The position numbers and the translations under genes are program-made. Positions 38,493-50,301 of a DNA stretch of 64,000 nt are shown here, piece by piece. The DNA lies in assembly GCF_009928485.1 (NCBI RefSeq), contig NZ_JAABNP010000021.1, positions 41,863 through 105,862 of the forward strand, in the 5' to 3' direction. Position 1 is the stretch's first letter, and every line of letters starts with the position of its first letter. Origin of the DNA: Clostridium sp. C2-6-12 (GTDB taxonomy: Bacteria; Bacillota; Clostridia; Clostridiales; Clostridiaceae). The notes under the pieces were generated by a model. The model was not told the DNA's origin, did not search any database, and worked only from the letters and a program-made list of their open reading frames with translations.

Positions 38493-38508
38493 TATGAGAA
38501 ATCTCATA
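38493..38508. promoter_or_regulatory. Perfect palindrome at the Crp/Fnr start
   Basis: TATGAGA-AA-TCTCATA, a 7-2-7 inverted repeat, ends 5 nt before the GGAGGT ribosome site. A repressor bound here would block transcription or translation start, so Crp/Fnr autorepression is likely. Confidence 0.5.
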
Positions 38509-38523
38509 TAGTTGGAGGTAACC

Positions 38524-39189
38524 ATGGAGCGAATTACATCTTTGGAGCAAATCAAGAATACTGCCGAAGGTTCAGGTTTTTTCAATTACTTTTCTACAGA
38601 AATTATCCCATTTGCCCAATTACATCGTTTTGAACCGCATGAATTTATATTATGTGAAGGTCAGATTCCTGATTTTTTTTATTTTATGGTAGAAGGTCAA
38701 GCAAAGGTTTATATCACGTTAAATGATGGCAGGCTGTCCTTAGTAAATTTTTTGCATGCAGAATGTTTTATAGGTGAAATGGAGCTTCTTAAGGCTCAAA
38801 GGGATGCTATTGGAGTGCAGGCATTAACTACAGTAACCTGTATTGCCATGCCAATAAAGCAAATCAGTGAAATGTTATTAAGTGATTCAATATTTTTGAG
38901 GGAACTTTGCATATATCTTAGTAAAAAAGCTGTTGATAGCTCGCTTAAATACACATACAATATGGCATATCCTCTAGAGAACCGCCTTGCTCGATTTATC
39001 AAACTCACAGCTCATGAAGGTATCTATTCTGAAAAGCATGTCGAGGCTGCTGAATATCTTGCTGTGACTTACCGCCATCTTTTGTATGTTATGGCAGACT
39101 TTATAAAGAAAGGAATGCTAGAAAAAACTATATCTGGATACAAAATTTTGAATGAAAAAGCACTAAACGATCTTGCATACCCAAACTAA
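38524..39189 (+). CDS. Crp/Fnr-family transcriptional regulator
   Basis: This 221-residue regulator starts at the ATG at 38524 after GGAGGT; the in-frame TTG at 38512 lies before that site. An N-terminal cyclic-nucleotide-binding-like beta barrel (FYFMVEGQAKVYITLNDGRLSLVNFL) is followed by a long dimer helix and a C-terminal winged HTH (AAEYLAVTYRHLLYVMADFIKKGML). No cysteine cluster for Fe-S is present, so it is not FNR-like in oxygen sensing. YeiL-type nutrient regulators look similar. The palindrome just upstream suggests autoregulation; targets may include the PTS-GH1 pair downstream. Confidence 0.9.
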   Translation: MERITSLEQIKNTAEGSGFFNYFSTEIIPFAQLHRFEPHEFILCEGQIPDFFYFMVEGQAKVYITLNDGRLSLVNFLHAECFIGEMELLKAQRDAIGVQALTTVTCIAMPIKQISEMLLSDSIFLRELCIYLSKKAVDSSLKYTYNMAYPLENRLARFIKLTAHEGIYSEKHVEAAEYLAVTYRHLLYVMADFIKKGMLEKTISGYKILNEKALNDLAYPN

Positions 39190-39206
39190 ACAATAGTTTT
39201 ATACCA

Positions 39207-39248
39207 GAAAAAACTGTCACGCTAAAATAATTAGTATGGCAGTTTTTG
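39207..39248 (+). terminator. Terminator hairpin, repeated element copy A
   Basis: AAAAACTG... (from 39209) pairs with ...CAGTTTTT (to 39247) through an imperfect ~17-bp stem with loop AATAA. Nearly the same sequence recurs at 58395-58437, with compensating changes in the stem. Confidence 0.75.
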
Positions 39249-39319
39249 TAGTTAGGTACAATAAAAATAACATTATATTAATGATTTGATTGAATTTTTT
39301 ACATATATAAAAAATTTTG

Positions 39320-39412
39320 ATGAATTTAACAATATTAACATCCAAATTCCTTGGGGATGGAATAGATATTGATCCAGAAGAAGGATTTATTAAGTATATT
39401 ATTAGTGGTTAA
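39320..39412 (+). pseudogene. Possible remnant of a PTS EIIA-like domain
   Basis: A 30-codon frame reads SKFLGDGIDIDPEEGFIKY, resembling the 'GDG-A-I-P-G' entry strand of glucose-type EIIA domains (compare [15 protein letters not shown] in the adjacent PTS). No ribosome site and no downstream EIIA histidine are present, so if real it is a fragment. Otherwise 39249-39573 shows nothing else. Confidence 0.25.
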
Positions 39413-39573
39413 GATAATATTAGAAGTAACTCCAAATTCTTTGTGATTAATAATTAAGTGTCAATTATTAATTGTAAATAATTACACATAATCTACTATG
39501 CTAAGTTTTAATGAATTAATAGTTAATAATATAGAAGAGAATAAATTTAATTTCCTGCATAATAATATTAAAG

Positions 39574-39590
39574 TTAAAAAGCGCTTTTAA
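39574..39590. promoter_or_regulatory. AT-flanked GCGC palindrome, cre-like
   Basis: TTAAAAAGCGCTTTTAA is a near-perfect palindrome about 32 bp before the PTS start. Its AAAGCGCTTT centre matches the middle of the cre consensus. It could be a CcpA or local repressor site. Confidence 0.4.
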
Positions 39591-39609
39591 TCTTATAATT
39601 TTAAGATAA

Positions 39610-42865
<3,256 letters not shown>

Positions 42866-42983
42866 ATTTAATTAATTGACTTATATTTTTTAAATAAGTA
42901 TAATCTTAAAATAAAGTGCAGAATTATTATTAGCTACATTGTATCAATTATTAACGTTATTATTTTTGTGTTGAGGAATAAAT

Positions 42984-45221
42984 ATGAAAAATAAATTAGT
43001 GAACTATAAGTTTTTTAAGAATGAGAGTATAACTAAATCTAGTAGAGATATTGAGATAGTATATTGTTTAGAGGGTAAGATTAATATTAAAGTAGATGGA
43101 TTAGAATATATTTTAAATAACGATGATGTTATAGTAATAAATTCTATGAAAAATTATGTTATATCTGATGTTAATCAAGCAATATATGTTATATTAACAA
43201 TAGATTATTATGAACTGAGAAAATTAATTAATGATACAAATAAAATTTTTGTATGTAACTCAATTATAGAAGATAACGAAAATTATGCTGATTTAAAAAA
43301 TATTATTAAGAAAATACTTAATTGCCATTTTGATGATAGTGAATACAGGAATATGTATTATCTAAGATATAGTAGTGATTTAGTTATATATTTACTAAAT
43401 AATTTTGCTAATACTGCCATATCATTTAGTGATGATGATAAGAGAATGATCGAAATAACTGATTATATAGAAAGTAATTATAAATATAGCATTAAATTAG
43501 AGGAGGTTGCCAATTCATTATATTTGTCACCACAATACTTTGCTAAATATTTTAAAGAAAAAACTGGTACTACATTTTTAAAATATTTAAATAATGTTCG
43601 CTTGAATCACGCATTAAATGATTTAAATAATCCCAAAAACACTATAACTAAGGTTGCATTGGATAATGGGTTTCCTAATATTACATCGTTTACTAAGGTA
43701 TTTTATGAAAAATATAATATTAATCCAACTAAATATCGTAAAAAACTAGAAAATAGAGATGCTAATAGCAAAATGGAGATTGCTGATTATGAAATTAAGA
43801 AGAGTTTGGTTAATATTAATAATGAAAAACAAGTTGTTTTTGATAAGGAAATAAATATAGATCCTAATCAGTTATTAGAATATAATCGTTATTGGGCTAA
43901 AGTAGTTAATTTTGGGTTAACTAAAGATTTGTTAAATGAAAAGATATGTAATCAACTAAAATTACTTAAGGAAGAATTAAAATTTGAGAATGCTAGAGTT
44001 ATTATAAATTTTGAGGATACTGAATTTTATGAATTACAAAATGCTTTGGATTTTTTAATGGAATTAAGGATTGGAATATGGTTGGTGTTAGATTTAAACA
44101 ATCATTATGATAAAGAAATTGTTTATTTATTTAAAAGTTTATTAAACTTTTTAGTAAATAGGTATGGTACACAAGTTCAAAATATGACTTTTGAATTATT
44201 GTATAACGGAACTAACTATTATGAATATGCACAGATATATAAGAATATTGAACAAATATTAGCAGATTATAATGTAGGAAAAAAACTAACAGGACCAGGT
44301 TTATTTTTAGATCAGGATGGTTTGAATTTAAAAGAGTATTTTAAAGCGATGCTTAAAAATAATATTGAACTACAATATTTAACACTTTCAATTACTCCGT
44401 ATACGTTTAGAAAAATCGATGATAAAGAATCTATTAGTAAAGTTACGGATACCAATTATATATTAAGTCAATATAATTTAGTAACTGAAATTATGTCTAA
44501 TATGAATTTAAATTTAAAAATATATTTTACTCAATGGGAAGAATTTCAAGGTAAAAATAATATTTTAAACGATTCCTGCTATAGAGGAGCCAACATTGTA
44601 AGAAATATAATTGAATGTTTTAATAAAGTTGAAGGCTTGAGTTTGATTACCCCATTAGATTTATTGTCAAGAATAAGTGGTAATGGGATAGTTGAAGGCT
44701 TAACAGGTATAATATGTGGCAAGGGAATGAAAAAGCCTGCTTATTATGCTTATAATTTCTTTAATAAAACAGATAAATATTATGTAACAAGTGATGATAA
44801 TTGTTTTGTAAGTGCATCAGGTAATCGTAGTTTTCAGATTGTTTGTCATAATTGTAAGAAATTAAACTATAAGTATTATACTAAAAGTTCAAAAGAATTA
44901 TCATTGGATAACATGTATGAGTATTATGATGATGATGAAAAACTAAATATTACATTTAAGATTAGTAATATACCAAACAGTAAATACTTAATTAAAACTA
45001 GAACCATTAATAAAAATATAGGTAGTATACAAGATGAATGGAAGAGAATGGGATATAAGGATACTTCAAATGTAGGTCCAGAAGAAATAAAATATTTAAA
45101 TAGTTTTTCAATACCACAAATTAGAGCAGAGGTAGTTAGTGTTAATAATAATAATTTAGTTTATAAATGTAAATTAGAACCTAATGAAATAAAACATATT
45201 CATATAGTGTATTTGCATTAG
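42984..45221 (+). CDS. AraC regulator fused to a catalytically dead GH39-like domain
   Basis: This 745-residue protein has an N-terminal cupin-like sensor (~15-90), an AraC HTH pair (~155-255, ending YNINPTKYRKK) and a GH39-like region aligned with the proteins at 10566 and 55778. At the acid/base position FELWKEGD has become FELLYNGT (N408), and at the nucleophile position VTEYNSS has become FTQWEEF (Q517). Both catalytic glutamates are therefore gone, and the fold probably serves as a sugar-sensing module. It has a TTGAGGAA site and no signal peptide. It follows a PTS-GH1 pair, its likely target. The beta-rich tail (~640-745) is kept. Confidence 0.8.
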   Translation: MKNKLVNYKFFKNESITKSSRDIEIVYCLEGKINIKVDGLEYILNNDDVIVINSMKNYVISDVNQAIYVILTIDYYELRKLINDTNKIFVCNSIIEDNENYADLKNIIKKILNCHFDDSEYRNMYYLRYSSDLVIYLLNNFANTAISFSDDDKRMIEITDYIESNYKYSIKLEEVANSLYLSPQYFAKYFKEKTGTTFLKYLNNVRLNHALNDLNNPKNTITKVALDNGFPNITSFTKVFYEKYNINPTKYRKKLENRDANSKMEIADYEIKKSLVNINNEKQVVFDKEINIDPNQLLEYNRYWAKVVNFGLTKDLLNEKICNQLKLLKEELKFENARVIINFEDTEFYELQNALDFLMELRIGIWLVLDLNNHYDKEIVYLFKSLLNFLVNRYGTQVQNMTFELLYNGTNYYEYAQIYKNIEQILADYNVGKKLTGPGLFLDQDGLNLKEYFKAMLKNNIELQYLTLSITPYTFRKIDDKESISKVTDTNYILSQYNLVTEIMSNMNLNLKIYFTQWEEFQGKNNILNDSCYRGANIVRNIIECFNKVEGLSLITPLDLLSRISGNGIVEGLTGIICGKGMKKPAYYAYNFFNKTDKYYVTSDDNCFVSASGNRSFQIVCHNCKKLNYKYYTKSSKELSLDNMYEYYDDDEKLNITFKISNIPNSKYLIKTRTINKNIGSIQDEWKRMGYKDTSNVGPEEIKYLNSFSIPQIRAEVVSVNNNNLVYKCKLEPNEIKHIHIVYLH

Positions 45222-45260
45222 AAAAGCCCTATATGAATATAGGCAGAATAAAAATAACTA

Positions 45261-45306
45261 CATAAAATAGCTTCAAGGTTTAAGTTAACCTTGAAGCTAT
45301 TTTATG
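45261..45306. terminator. Perfect 20-bp stem terminator
   Basis: Arms 45261-45280 and 45287-45306 pair perfectly (CATAAAATAGCTTCAAGGTT and complement) around a 6-nt loop, between convergent genes. Confidence 0.88.
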
Positions 45307-45383
45307 TTTGGAAATTAATTTGAACAAATTTGTTATGTAAAGATTTATTCAAAAAGTTATCATTAATAGAGTTAAATAATATG

Positions 45384-46286
45384 TTAGATAGAATTAGGGT
45401 TTCGATTTAAAAGCTCTGTTTTAAAAAAATTCAATTCTATTTTAGTATTGTTTGATCTCCAGGCTGCAAAAATATCTGAATCTTTTTGAGGGTTATCATA
45501 TTCATATAAACGAATTTTTTTATCAAGAGTTATTTTATTATTACATATGGTAACACCCTCACCATTTTTAACTGCAAGAATTAATGAATTCATATTTTTT
45601 GTGTGTTTTATTATATTTGGAGAAAAACCGTGTATTCTGCAAGTGTTCTTTACTCTTTCAATTCCATTAGCTGATTCTTCAGGAGAAATTACAATAAAAG
45701 GTTGGTCAGCTAAGTCTTTTAATGTAACATTATCTAATTTAGATAATGGATTAGAAGTAGGGACTGCAATGGCCATTTGTGTTTCCTGAAAGTGACTAGA
45801 CTCAACATCTTTATAAGCTGCTAATTCAAAATAAGGTATAAATACTATATCCAATGCTTTAGAATTGAATTTATCGCGTAAGTCTTTAAAACCATAGGTT
45901 TCTAAATTAACAGTTATATTTGGATATTTTTCATGAAACAATTCTACTAATTCAAGTATAGCTTCATCACTATGAAAAGTTTCAATATTACCAATATTCA
46001 ATGAACCTGTATATGTATTGCTTAATAATTTAGCATTGGAAATAGATTCATTGAAATTTTCTTCTAAAATGCTCCACTCTTTGAAAAGTGAGTAACCACT
46101 AGGTGTTAGTGATACAGATTGATTATTGCGAGTAAAAAGAGATAAGCCTAATTCCAGTTCTAATATACGAATTTGTTTACTTAGAGCAGGTTGTGATATA
46201 TAAAGTAATTTTGAGGCTTCAGTGAAATTCAGGACTTCAGCCAATATGAGAAAGTAACGAATTTGTTGAAAAGAAATTCTATACAT
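45384..46286 (-). CDS. LysR-family regulator of the redox/hydrolase cluster
   Basis: This 300-residue regulator has an N-terminal HTH (FQQIRYFLILAEVLNFTEASKLLYISQPALSKQIRILE) and an effector domain (SLNIGNIETFHSDEAI...). AAAGGAGCG precedes the ATG. It diverges from the FAD-reductase gene across 312 nt holding the perfect palindrome at 46501-46517 and the related AAAAGTTATGATTAA at 46423-46437, so it is the likely activator of the cluster. The inducer may be the aromatic or enone substrate (inference). Confidence 0.92.
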   Translation of the reverse strand: MYRISFQQIRYFLILAEVLNFTEASKLLYISQPALSKQIRILELELGLSLFTRNNQSVSLTPSGYSLFKEWSILEENFNESISNAKLLSNTYTGSLNIGNIETFHSDEAILELVELFHEKYPNITVNLETYGFKDLRDKFNSKALDIVFIPYFELAAYKDVESSHFQETQMAIAVPTSNPLSKLDNVTLKDLADQPFIVISPEESANGIERVKNTCRIHGFSPNIIKHTKNMNSLILAVKNGEGVTICNNKITLDKKIRLYEYDNPQKDSDIFAAWRSNNTKIELNFFKTELLNRNPNSI

Positions 46287-46500
46287 AGATGCGCTCCTTT
46301 ATCTATTTATGACAAATTAACCAAGGAATTGCCTTGATATTATTACAAATAACATAATTTTATTATACACTAAGGATATTTATATTGAACAGTTAAATTA
46401 TTAACAGGTTTTATTATAACTAAAAGTTATGATTAACTATTCTTTTTTTCTATTAGACCATGTATACGTTTCAAAGTTATAATTGATATATAGTAAGGTT

Positions 46501-46517
46501 AACTATACACTATAGTT
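46501..46517. promoter_or_regulatory. Perfect palindromic operator before the FAD reductase
   Basis: AACTATA-CAC-TATAGTT is a perfect 7-3-7 repeat 82 bp upstream of the ATG at 46599. Further GTTAAC/AGTTAT half sites lie between 46423 and 46500, giving a LysR-like multi-site region. Confidence 0.5.
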
Positions 46518-46598
46518 TTAATTTTTGTCTATAATTATGTAGTTTTATTAAATTAAGTGGTGTTAAATATTTATCAAAAATATATGGAGGGATTTTTA

Positions 46599-48080
46599 AT
46601 GAATAAAATTGAAACAGATGTAATCGTAGTTGCTGGAGGACTTTCAGGATTAGCTGCAGCAGTTGCGGCAGCAGAAAATGGTGCAAGAGTAACAGTTTTT
46701 GAAAAATCAAATACTACAGGTGGAGCTGCTAATATGGGAATGGGGCCACTTGGAGTAGGATCATCAGTTCAAAGAAATCAAATGGTACAACTTACTCCAG
46801 GAGAAGCTTTTAGAAAACATATGTATTTCACTCATTACCGTGTAGATGCTCGTATGGTTCGTGATTATTATTTTAAATCAGGAGACACTATTGATTGGCT
46901 TATAGATATGGGTGTTGAATTTTTAGGTGTATCAAGAGCTTTTGGTGCACCAGAAAATACAAGAGCATATTCAGATGGAGAATTTACATGGCACGTTGTT
47001 AAGCCAGAAGGTGGCGGAGCACCAGGTCCTCGTGCAGCTACTTCTATGACAAAGAAAATGACAGAAAAAGCTTTAGAATTAGGCGTAGAAATAATTTTCG
47101 AAACACCTGTTAGCAAGATTATCATGGAAGATGGCCAAGCTGTTGGAGTAATAGCTAAAAATAAGGATGGAGAAGAAATTGAAGCAAGAGCTAAATCAGT
47201 TATATTAGCTACTGGTGGATTTGGAGATAATCCTCAAATGATTAAAGAACAAACAGGATATGAATTTGGAAAAACTATTTTCAACTTCGCTATCCCAGGT
47301 ATGAAGGGTGATGGTATCAAAATGGCTTGGGAAGCAGGAGCTGGACATACGCCATGTTCAATGGAATTAATGTATCAATTACCAGATAATATGAATCACT
47401 TCATACTTGATGGTGCATTCCGTCAGCCTTGTCTTTGGGTAAATAAACTTGGACAAAGATTTATGCCAGAAGATCAAATTGCAAATACAACATTTACTGG
47501 AAATGCAATTACTGCTCAACCTGGAAGTGTAGCGTATGCAATATTTGATAGTAAACTTCTTAAGAAATACAAGAAAAAAGGACCAGATATAGTATCTCAC
47601 GTACATCCACATGATTTGTTCGATCATTTTGATGAACAATGGGAAAGAGATCTTGAAGCTGGATATGAACCAATAGCTCAAGCAGACACTATTGAAGAAC
47701 TAGCAGAAAAAGCAGGTGTTGATGTAGCTGGGTTAGTAGCACAAGTAGAAGAATACAACGATATGTGTGCTGAAGGATTTGATGAATTATTTGAAAAGGA
47801 CAGACAATATATGCAACCAATTGAAAAAGGACCTTTCTACATCTGTCGCCAAAATGTTGGAGCTTATGGTTCAATAGGTGGAGTTCTTATTAATCATAAA
47901 ACAGAAGTTATGACTGGAGATTATAAAGTGATTCCTGGTTTATATGCAGTTGGTACAGATGCATGTAATATTTTTGGTGATAGTTATCCATTCATCTTAT
48001 CAGGAAATACAATGGGATTCTGTTTAAACAGTGGACGTATTGCAGGAGAAAATGCAGCAGCTAAATTAAGTGATTTTTAA
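46599..48080 (+). CDS. FAD-dependent fumarate-reductase-like flavoprotein (possible ene reductase)
   Basis: The ATG at 46599 follows TGGAGGGATTTT. This 493-residue protein has an N-terminal FAD-binding fold (TDVIVVAGGLSGLAAAVAAAENG, then FEKSNTTGGAANMG), a capping domain and a C-terminal FAD segment GLYAVGTDACNIFG / SGNTMGFCLNSGRIAGENAA. It belongs to the FAD_binding_2 group of fumarate, urocanate and cinnamate reductases and ketosteroid dehydrogenases. It has no FMN or heme domain, so electrons must come from partners, which the next two genes can supply. No signal peptide, so cytosolic. A conjugated C=C acceptor is likely; which one is unknown. Confidence 0.85.
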   Translation: MNKIETDVIVVAGGLSGLAAAVAAAENGARVTVFEKSNTTGGAANMGMGPLGVGSSVQRNQMVQLTPGEAFRKHMYFTHYRVDARMVRDYYFKSGDTIDWLIDMGVEFLGVSRAFGAPENTRAYSDGEFTWHVVKPEGGGAPGPRAATSMTKKMTEKALELGVEIIFETPVSKIIMEDGQAVGVIAKNKDGEEIEARAKSVILATGGFGDNPQMIKEQTGYEFGKTIFNFAIPGMKGDGIKMAWEAGAGHTPCSMELMYQLPDNMNHFILDGAFRQPCLWVNKLGQRFMPEDQIANTTFTGNAITAQPGSVAYAIFDSKLLKKYKKKGPDIVSHVHPHDLFDHFDEQWERDLEAGYEPIAQADTIEELAEKAGVDVAGLVAQVEEYNDMCAEGFDELFEKDRQYMQPIEKGPFYICRQNVGAYGSIGGVLINHKTEVMTGDYKVIPGLYAVGTDACNIFGDSYPFILSGNTMGFCLNSGRIAGENAAAKLSDF

Positions 48081-48097
48081 TTAGCGGAATTTGGATG

Positions 48098-48127
48098 TTT
48101 GGCAGGCGATTTTAATTGCTTGCCAAA
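48098..48127 (+). terminator. Intercistronic hairpin
   Basis: TTTGGCAGGC (48098-48107) pairs with GCTTGCCAAA (48118-48127) with one G-U pair. There is no immediate U tract, so partial termination or mRNA protection is more likely than full termination. Confidence 0.4.
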
Positions 48128-48196
48128 TTACATAAAGAGCAAGTCGATGTAATTTTTACTAGGCTTGTTGTTTTATTTCATTAGGAGGAATATCAA

Positions 48197-50287
48197 ATGA
48201 AGATAATAATAGAAGGAAAAGAAATAGAAGCAAAAGAAGGCGCATCAGTATTAGAAACTTCTCTTGAAGCAGGAATTTATATACCACATTTATGTAAGCA
48301 TCCTGATTTGGAAGCAGTAGGAGGATGCCGTCTTTGTTCAGTTGAAGTAGATGGCGATGAAAATCCAGTGCCTGCTTGTAAGACAAAAGTACAAGATGGT
48401 ATGTCAATAAAGATAAATACAGAAAAAGCAGATAAAACAAGAAAAATGGCTATGGAATTAATTCTAGCAACCCATCCAGCAGAATGTACAGGATGTCCAA
48501 AGTATGGGAAGTGTGAATTACAGTCTTTATACCAATACATGGGAGTAAGTGCAGAAAGGTGGAGAAAGAAATCAAGACCAGTTCCTAATGATTCAAGTAA
48601 TCCATTAATCGATCATTTATTTACAAGATGTATTAGATGTGGAAGATGTATTAGAGCATGTAGAGAATTAAGAGGTGTTAAAGTATTAGATTATCAAAGA
48701 ACAAAAGATGGTATTCGTGTTGGAGTAGATGGTGGAGTATCTCTTGAAGAAGCAGGCTGTAAATTCTGTGGTGCTTGTATAGAAGTATGTCCAACGGGAT
48801 CTATTATGGATTCTCTTGGTATGAAGAAAGAAGATATGTCTTATAGTGATTCAGTAGTACCTTGTAGAGCTGCATGTCCAGCACATACAGATGTTCCAAG
48901 ATATATTCGTTACATTAAAGAAGGAGACTTTGTAAAAGCAACTGCTGTAATACGTGAAAAGGTTCCTTTCCCAGAAACTTTAGGAAACATTTGTAATCAC
49001 GTATGTGAAGATAACTGTAAGAGAAATGAGTTTGAAAATCCAATTTCAGTTTGTAAATTAAAAAAGGCAGCAGCTGAAGGTGATGATGGTTCTTGGAAGA
49101 GCAAAGCCCGAAGAGAAGCACCAACTGGAAAGAAGGTTGCAGTAATAGGAGCAGGACCAGCAGGGTTAACATCTGCATACTTCTTAGCAAAGAAAGGTCA
49201 TTCAGTTACAATCTTTGAAGAAAATGAAAAAGCAGGTGGACAATGCCGTTATGGAATTCCAGCTTACCGTTTACCTGATGATGTGCTTGATAGGGAAATT
49301 GGAGATATATTAGCAGAAGGAATAGAACTTGTTCTTAACACTAAAGTTGATGCGCCAAAGAGCTTATTGGAAAAGGGTTATGATTCAGTGCTTGTATCAA
49401 CTGGTACTCATAAAGGAACAATGCTTCCATTAGAAGGAAATGACTTACAAGGTGTATATGTGAATGCTGATTTCCTTAAGAAAGCACGTCAAGGAAATCC
49501 TCTTGAGGTGAAAGAAAAAGTCATGATTCTAGGTGGTGGTAATGTAGCTTATGACTGTGCTAGAACAGCATTAAGATTAGGTGCAAAAGAAGTTCACATT
49601 GCATGTCTTGAAAATCTTTCTCAAATTACTGCTACTAAGGAAGAAATTGAGGAAGGTAGAGAAGAAGGAATCATTTTACATGATGCACATTCATTCTTAA
49701 GAATTACTGGAACTGAAAAAGTTGAAGGAGTAGAATTACAAAAAGTTGATAAATTCTATTTTGATGGTGATAGAAGAGCTGTTATTGAATTAGTAGAAGG
49801 TTCTAATGAAATAATTCCAGTTGATAATGTTATTTTTGCTGTTGGTCAAAAACCAGCTGGAACAGAAGTTATGGAAGTTGAATTAACTCATGGTCCATAT
49901 ATTAAGACTAATGAAGCTTCAGAAACAAGTGTAAAAGGAATCTTTGCAGCTGGAGATGTAGTTACAGGAACTAAATCAGTAATTTCAGCAATTGCAGCAG
50001 GACGTAAAAGTGCTGAAGAAATTGATAAGTATTTAGGTGGAAATGGTGATATATCAGAAAATCTTATAGATAAAGAAACACCAAATCCATACATTGGAAG
50101 ATGTTCTGGTTTCTCTAAATTAAAAAGAACTTCAATAGAACTTGTTGAAGCAGATAAGAGAAAATGTAATTTTGATATAGTGGAAAAAACTTTATCAAAG
50201 GAAAAAGCTATGTGTGAAGCAAGTCGTTGTTTACAATGTGATTTAAGATTAAATTTAAAAGCTCCTAAAATGTGGAACGAATATTAG
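48197..50287 (+). CDS. NuoG-like iron-sulfur / GltD-like NAD(P)H:FAD oxidoreductase fusion
   Basis: This 696-residue redox protein has an N-terminal [2Fe-2S] domain (C33, C44, C47, C62), a His-Cys motif in ATHPAECTGCPKYGKC, and two [4Fe-4S] sites in CIRCGRCIRAC and CKFCGACIEVCP. Residues ~215-300 match the GltD Fe-S entry domain (CRAACPAHTDVPRYI, CNHVCEDNC), followed by FAD- and NAD(P)-binding Rossmann folds (VAVIGAGPAGLTSAYFLAKKG, VMILGGGNVAYDCA). It can thus carry electrons from NAD(P)H through FAD to a chain of clusters. Fifteen nucleotides separate it from the next gene. The likely partner is the flavoprotein upstream. Confidence 0.88.
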   Translation: MKIIIEGKEIEAKEGASVLETSLEAGIYIPHLCKHPDLEAVGGCRLCSVEVDGDENPVPACKTKVQDGMSIKINTEKADKTRKMAMELILATHPAECTGCPKYGKCELQSLYQYMGVSAERWRKKSRPVPNDSSNPLIDHLFTRCIRCGRCIRACRELRGVKVLDYQRTKDGIRVGVDGGVSLEEAGCKFCGACIEVCPTGSIMDSLGMKKEDMSYSDSVVPCRAACPAHTDVPRYIRYIKEGDFVKATAVIREKVPFPETLGNICNHVCEDNCKRNEFENPISVCKLKKAAAEGDDGSWKSKARREAPTGKKVAVIGAGPAGLTSAYFLAKKGHSVTIFEENEKAGGQCRYGIPAYRLPDDVLDREIGDILAEGIELVLNTKVDAPKSLLEKGYDSVLVSTGTHKGTMLPLEGNDLQGVYVNADFLKKARQGNPLEVKEKVMILGGGNVAYDCARTALRLGAKEVHIACLENLSQITATKEEIEEGREEGIILHDAHSFLRITGTEKVEGVELQKVDKFYFDGDRRAVIELVEGSNEIIPVDNVIFAVGQKPAGTEVMEVELTHGPYIKTNEASETSVKGIFAAGDVVTGTKSVISAIAAGRKSAEEIDKYLGGNGDISENLIDKETPNPYIGRCSGFSKLKRTSIELVEADKRKCNFDIVEKTLSKEKAMCEASRCLQCDLRLNLKAPKMWNEY

Positions 50288-50301
50288 AGAGGTGAAAGAA
50301 A

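Noticed and set aside
46423..46437. AAAAGTTATGATTAA, identical to the first half of the 36-bp element at 21837
   Set aside because: The GTCTGATTA...TTAATGAAA half is absent, so it was not counted as a fourth copy; it fits the local LysR region better.
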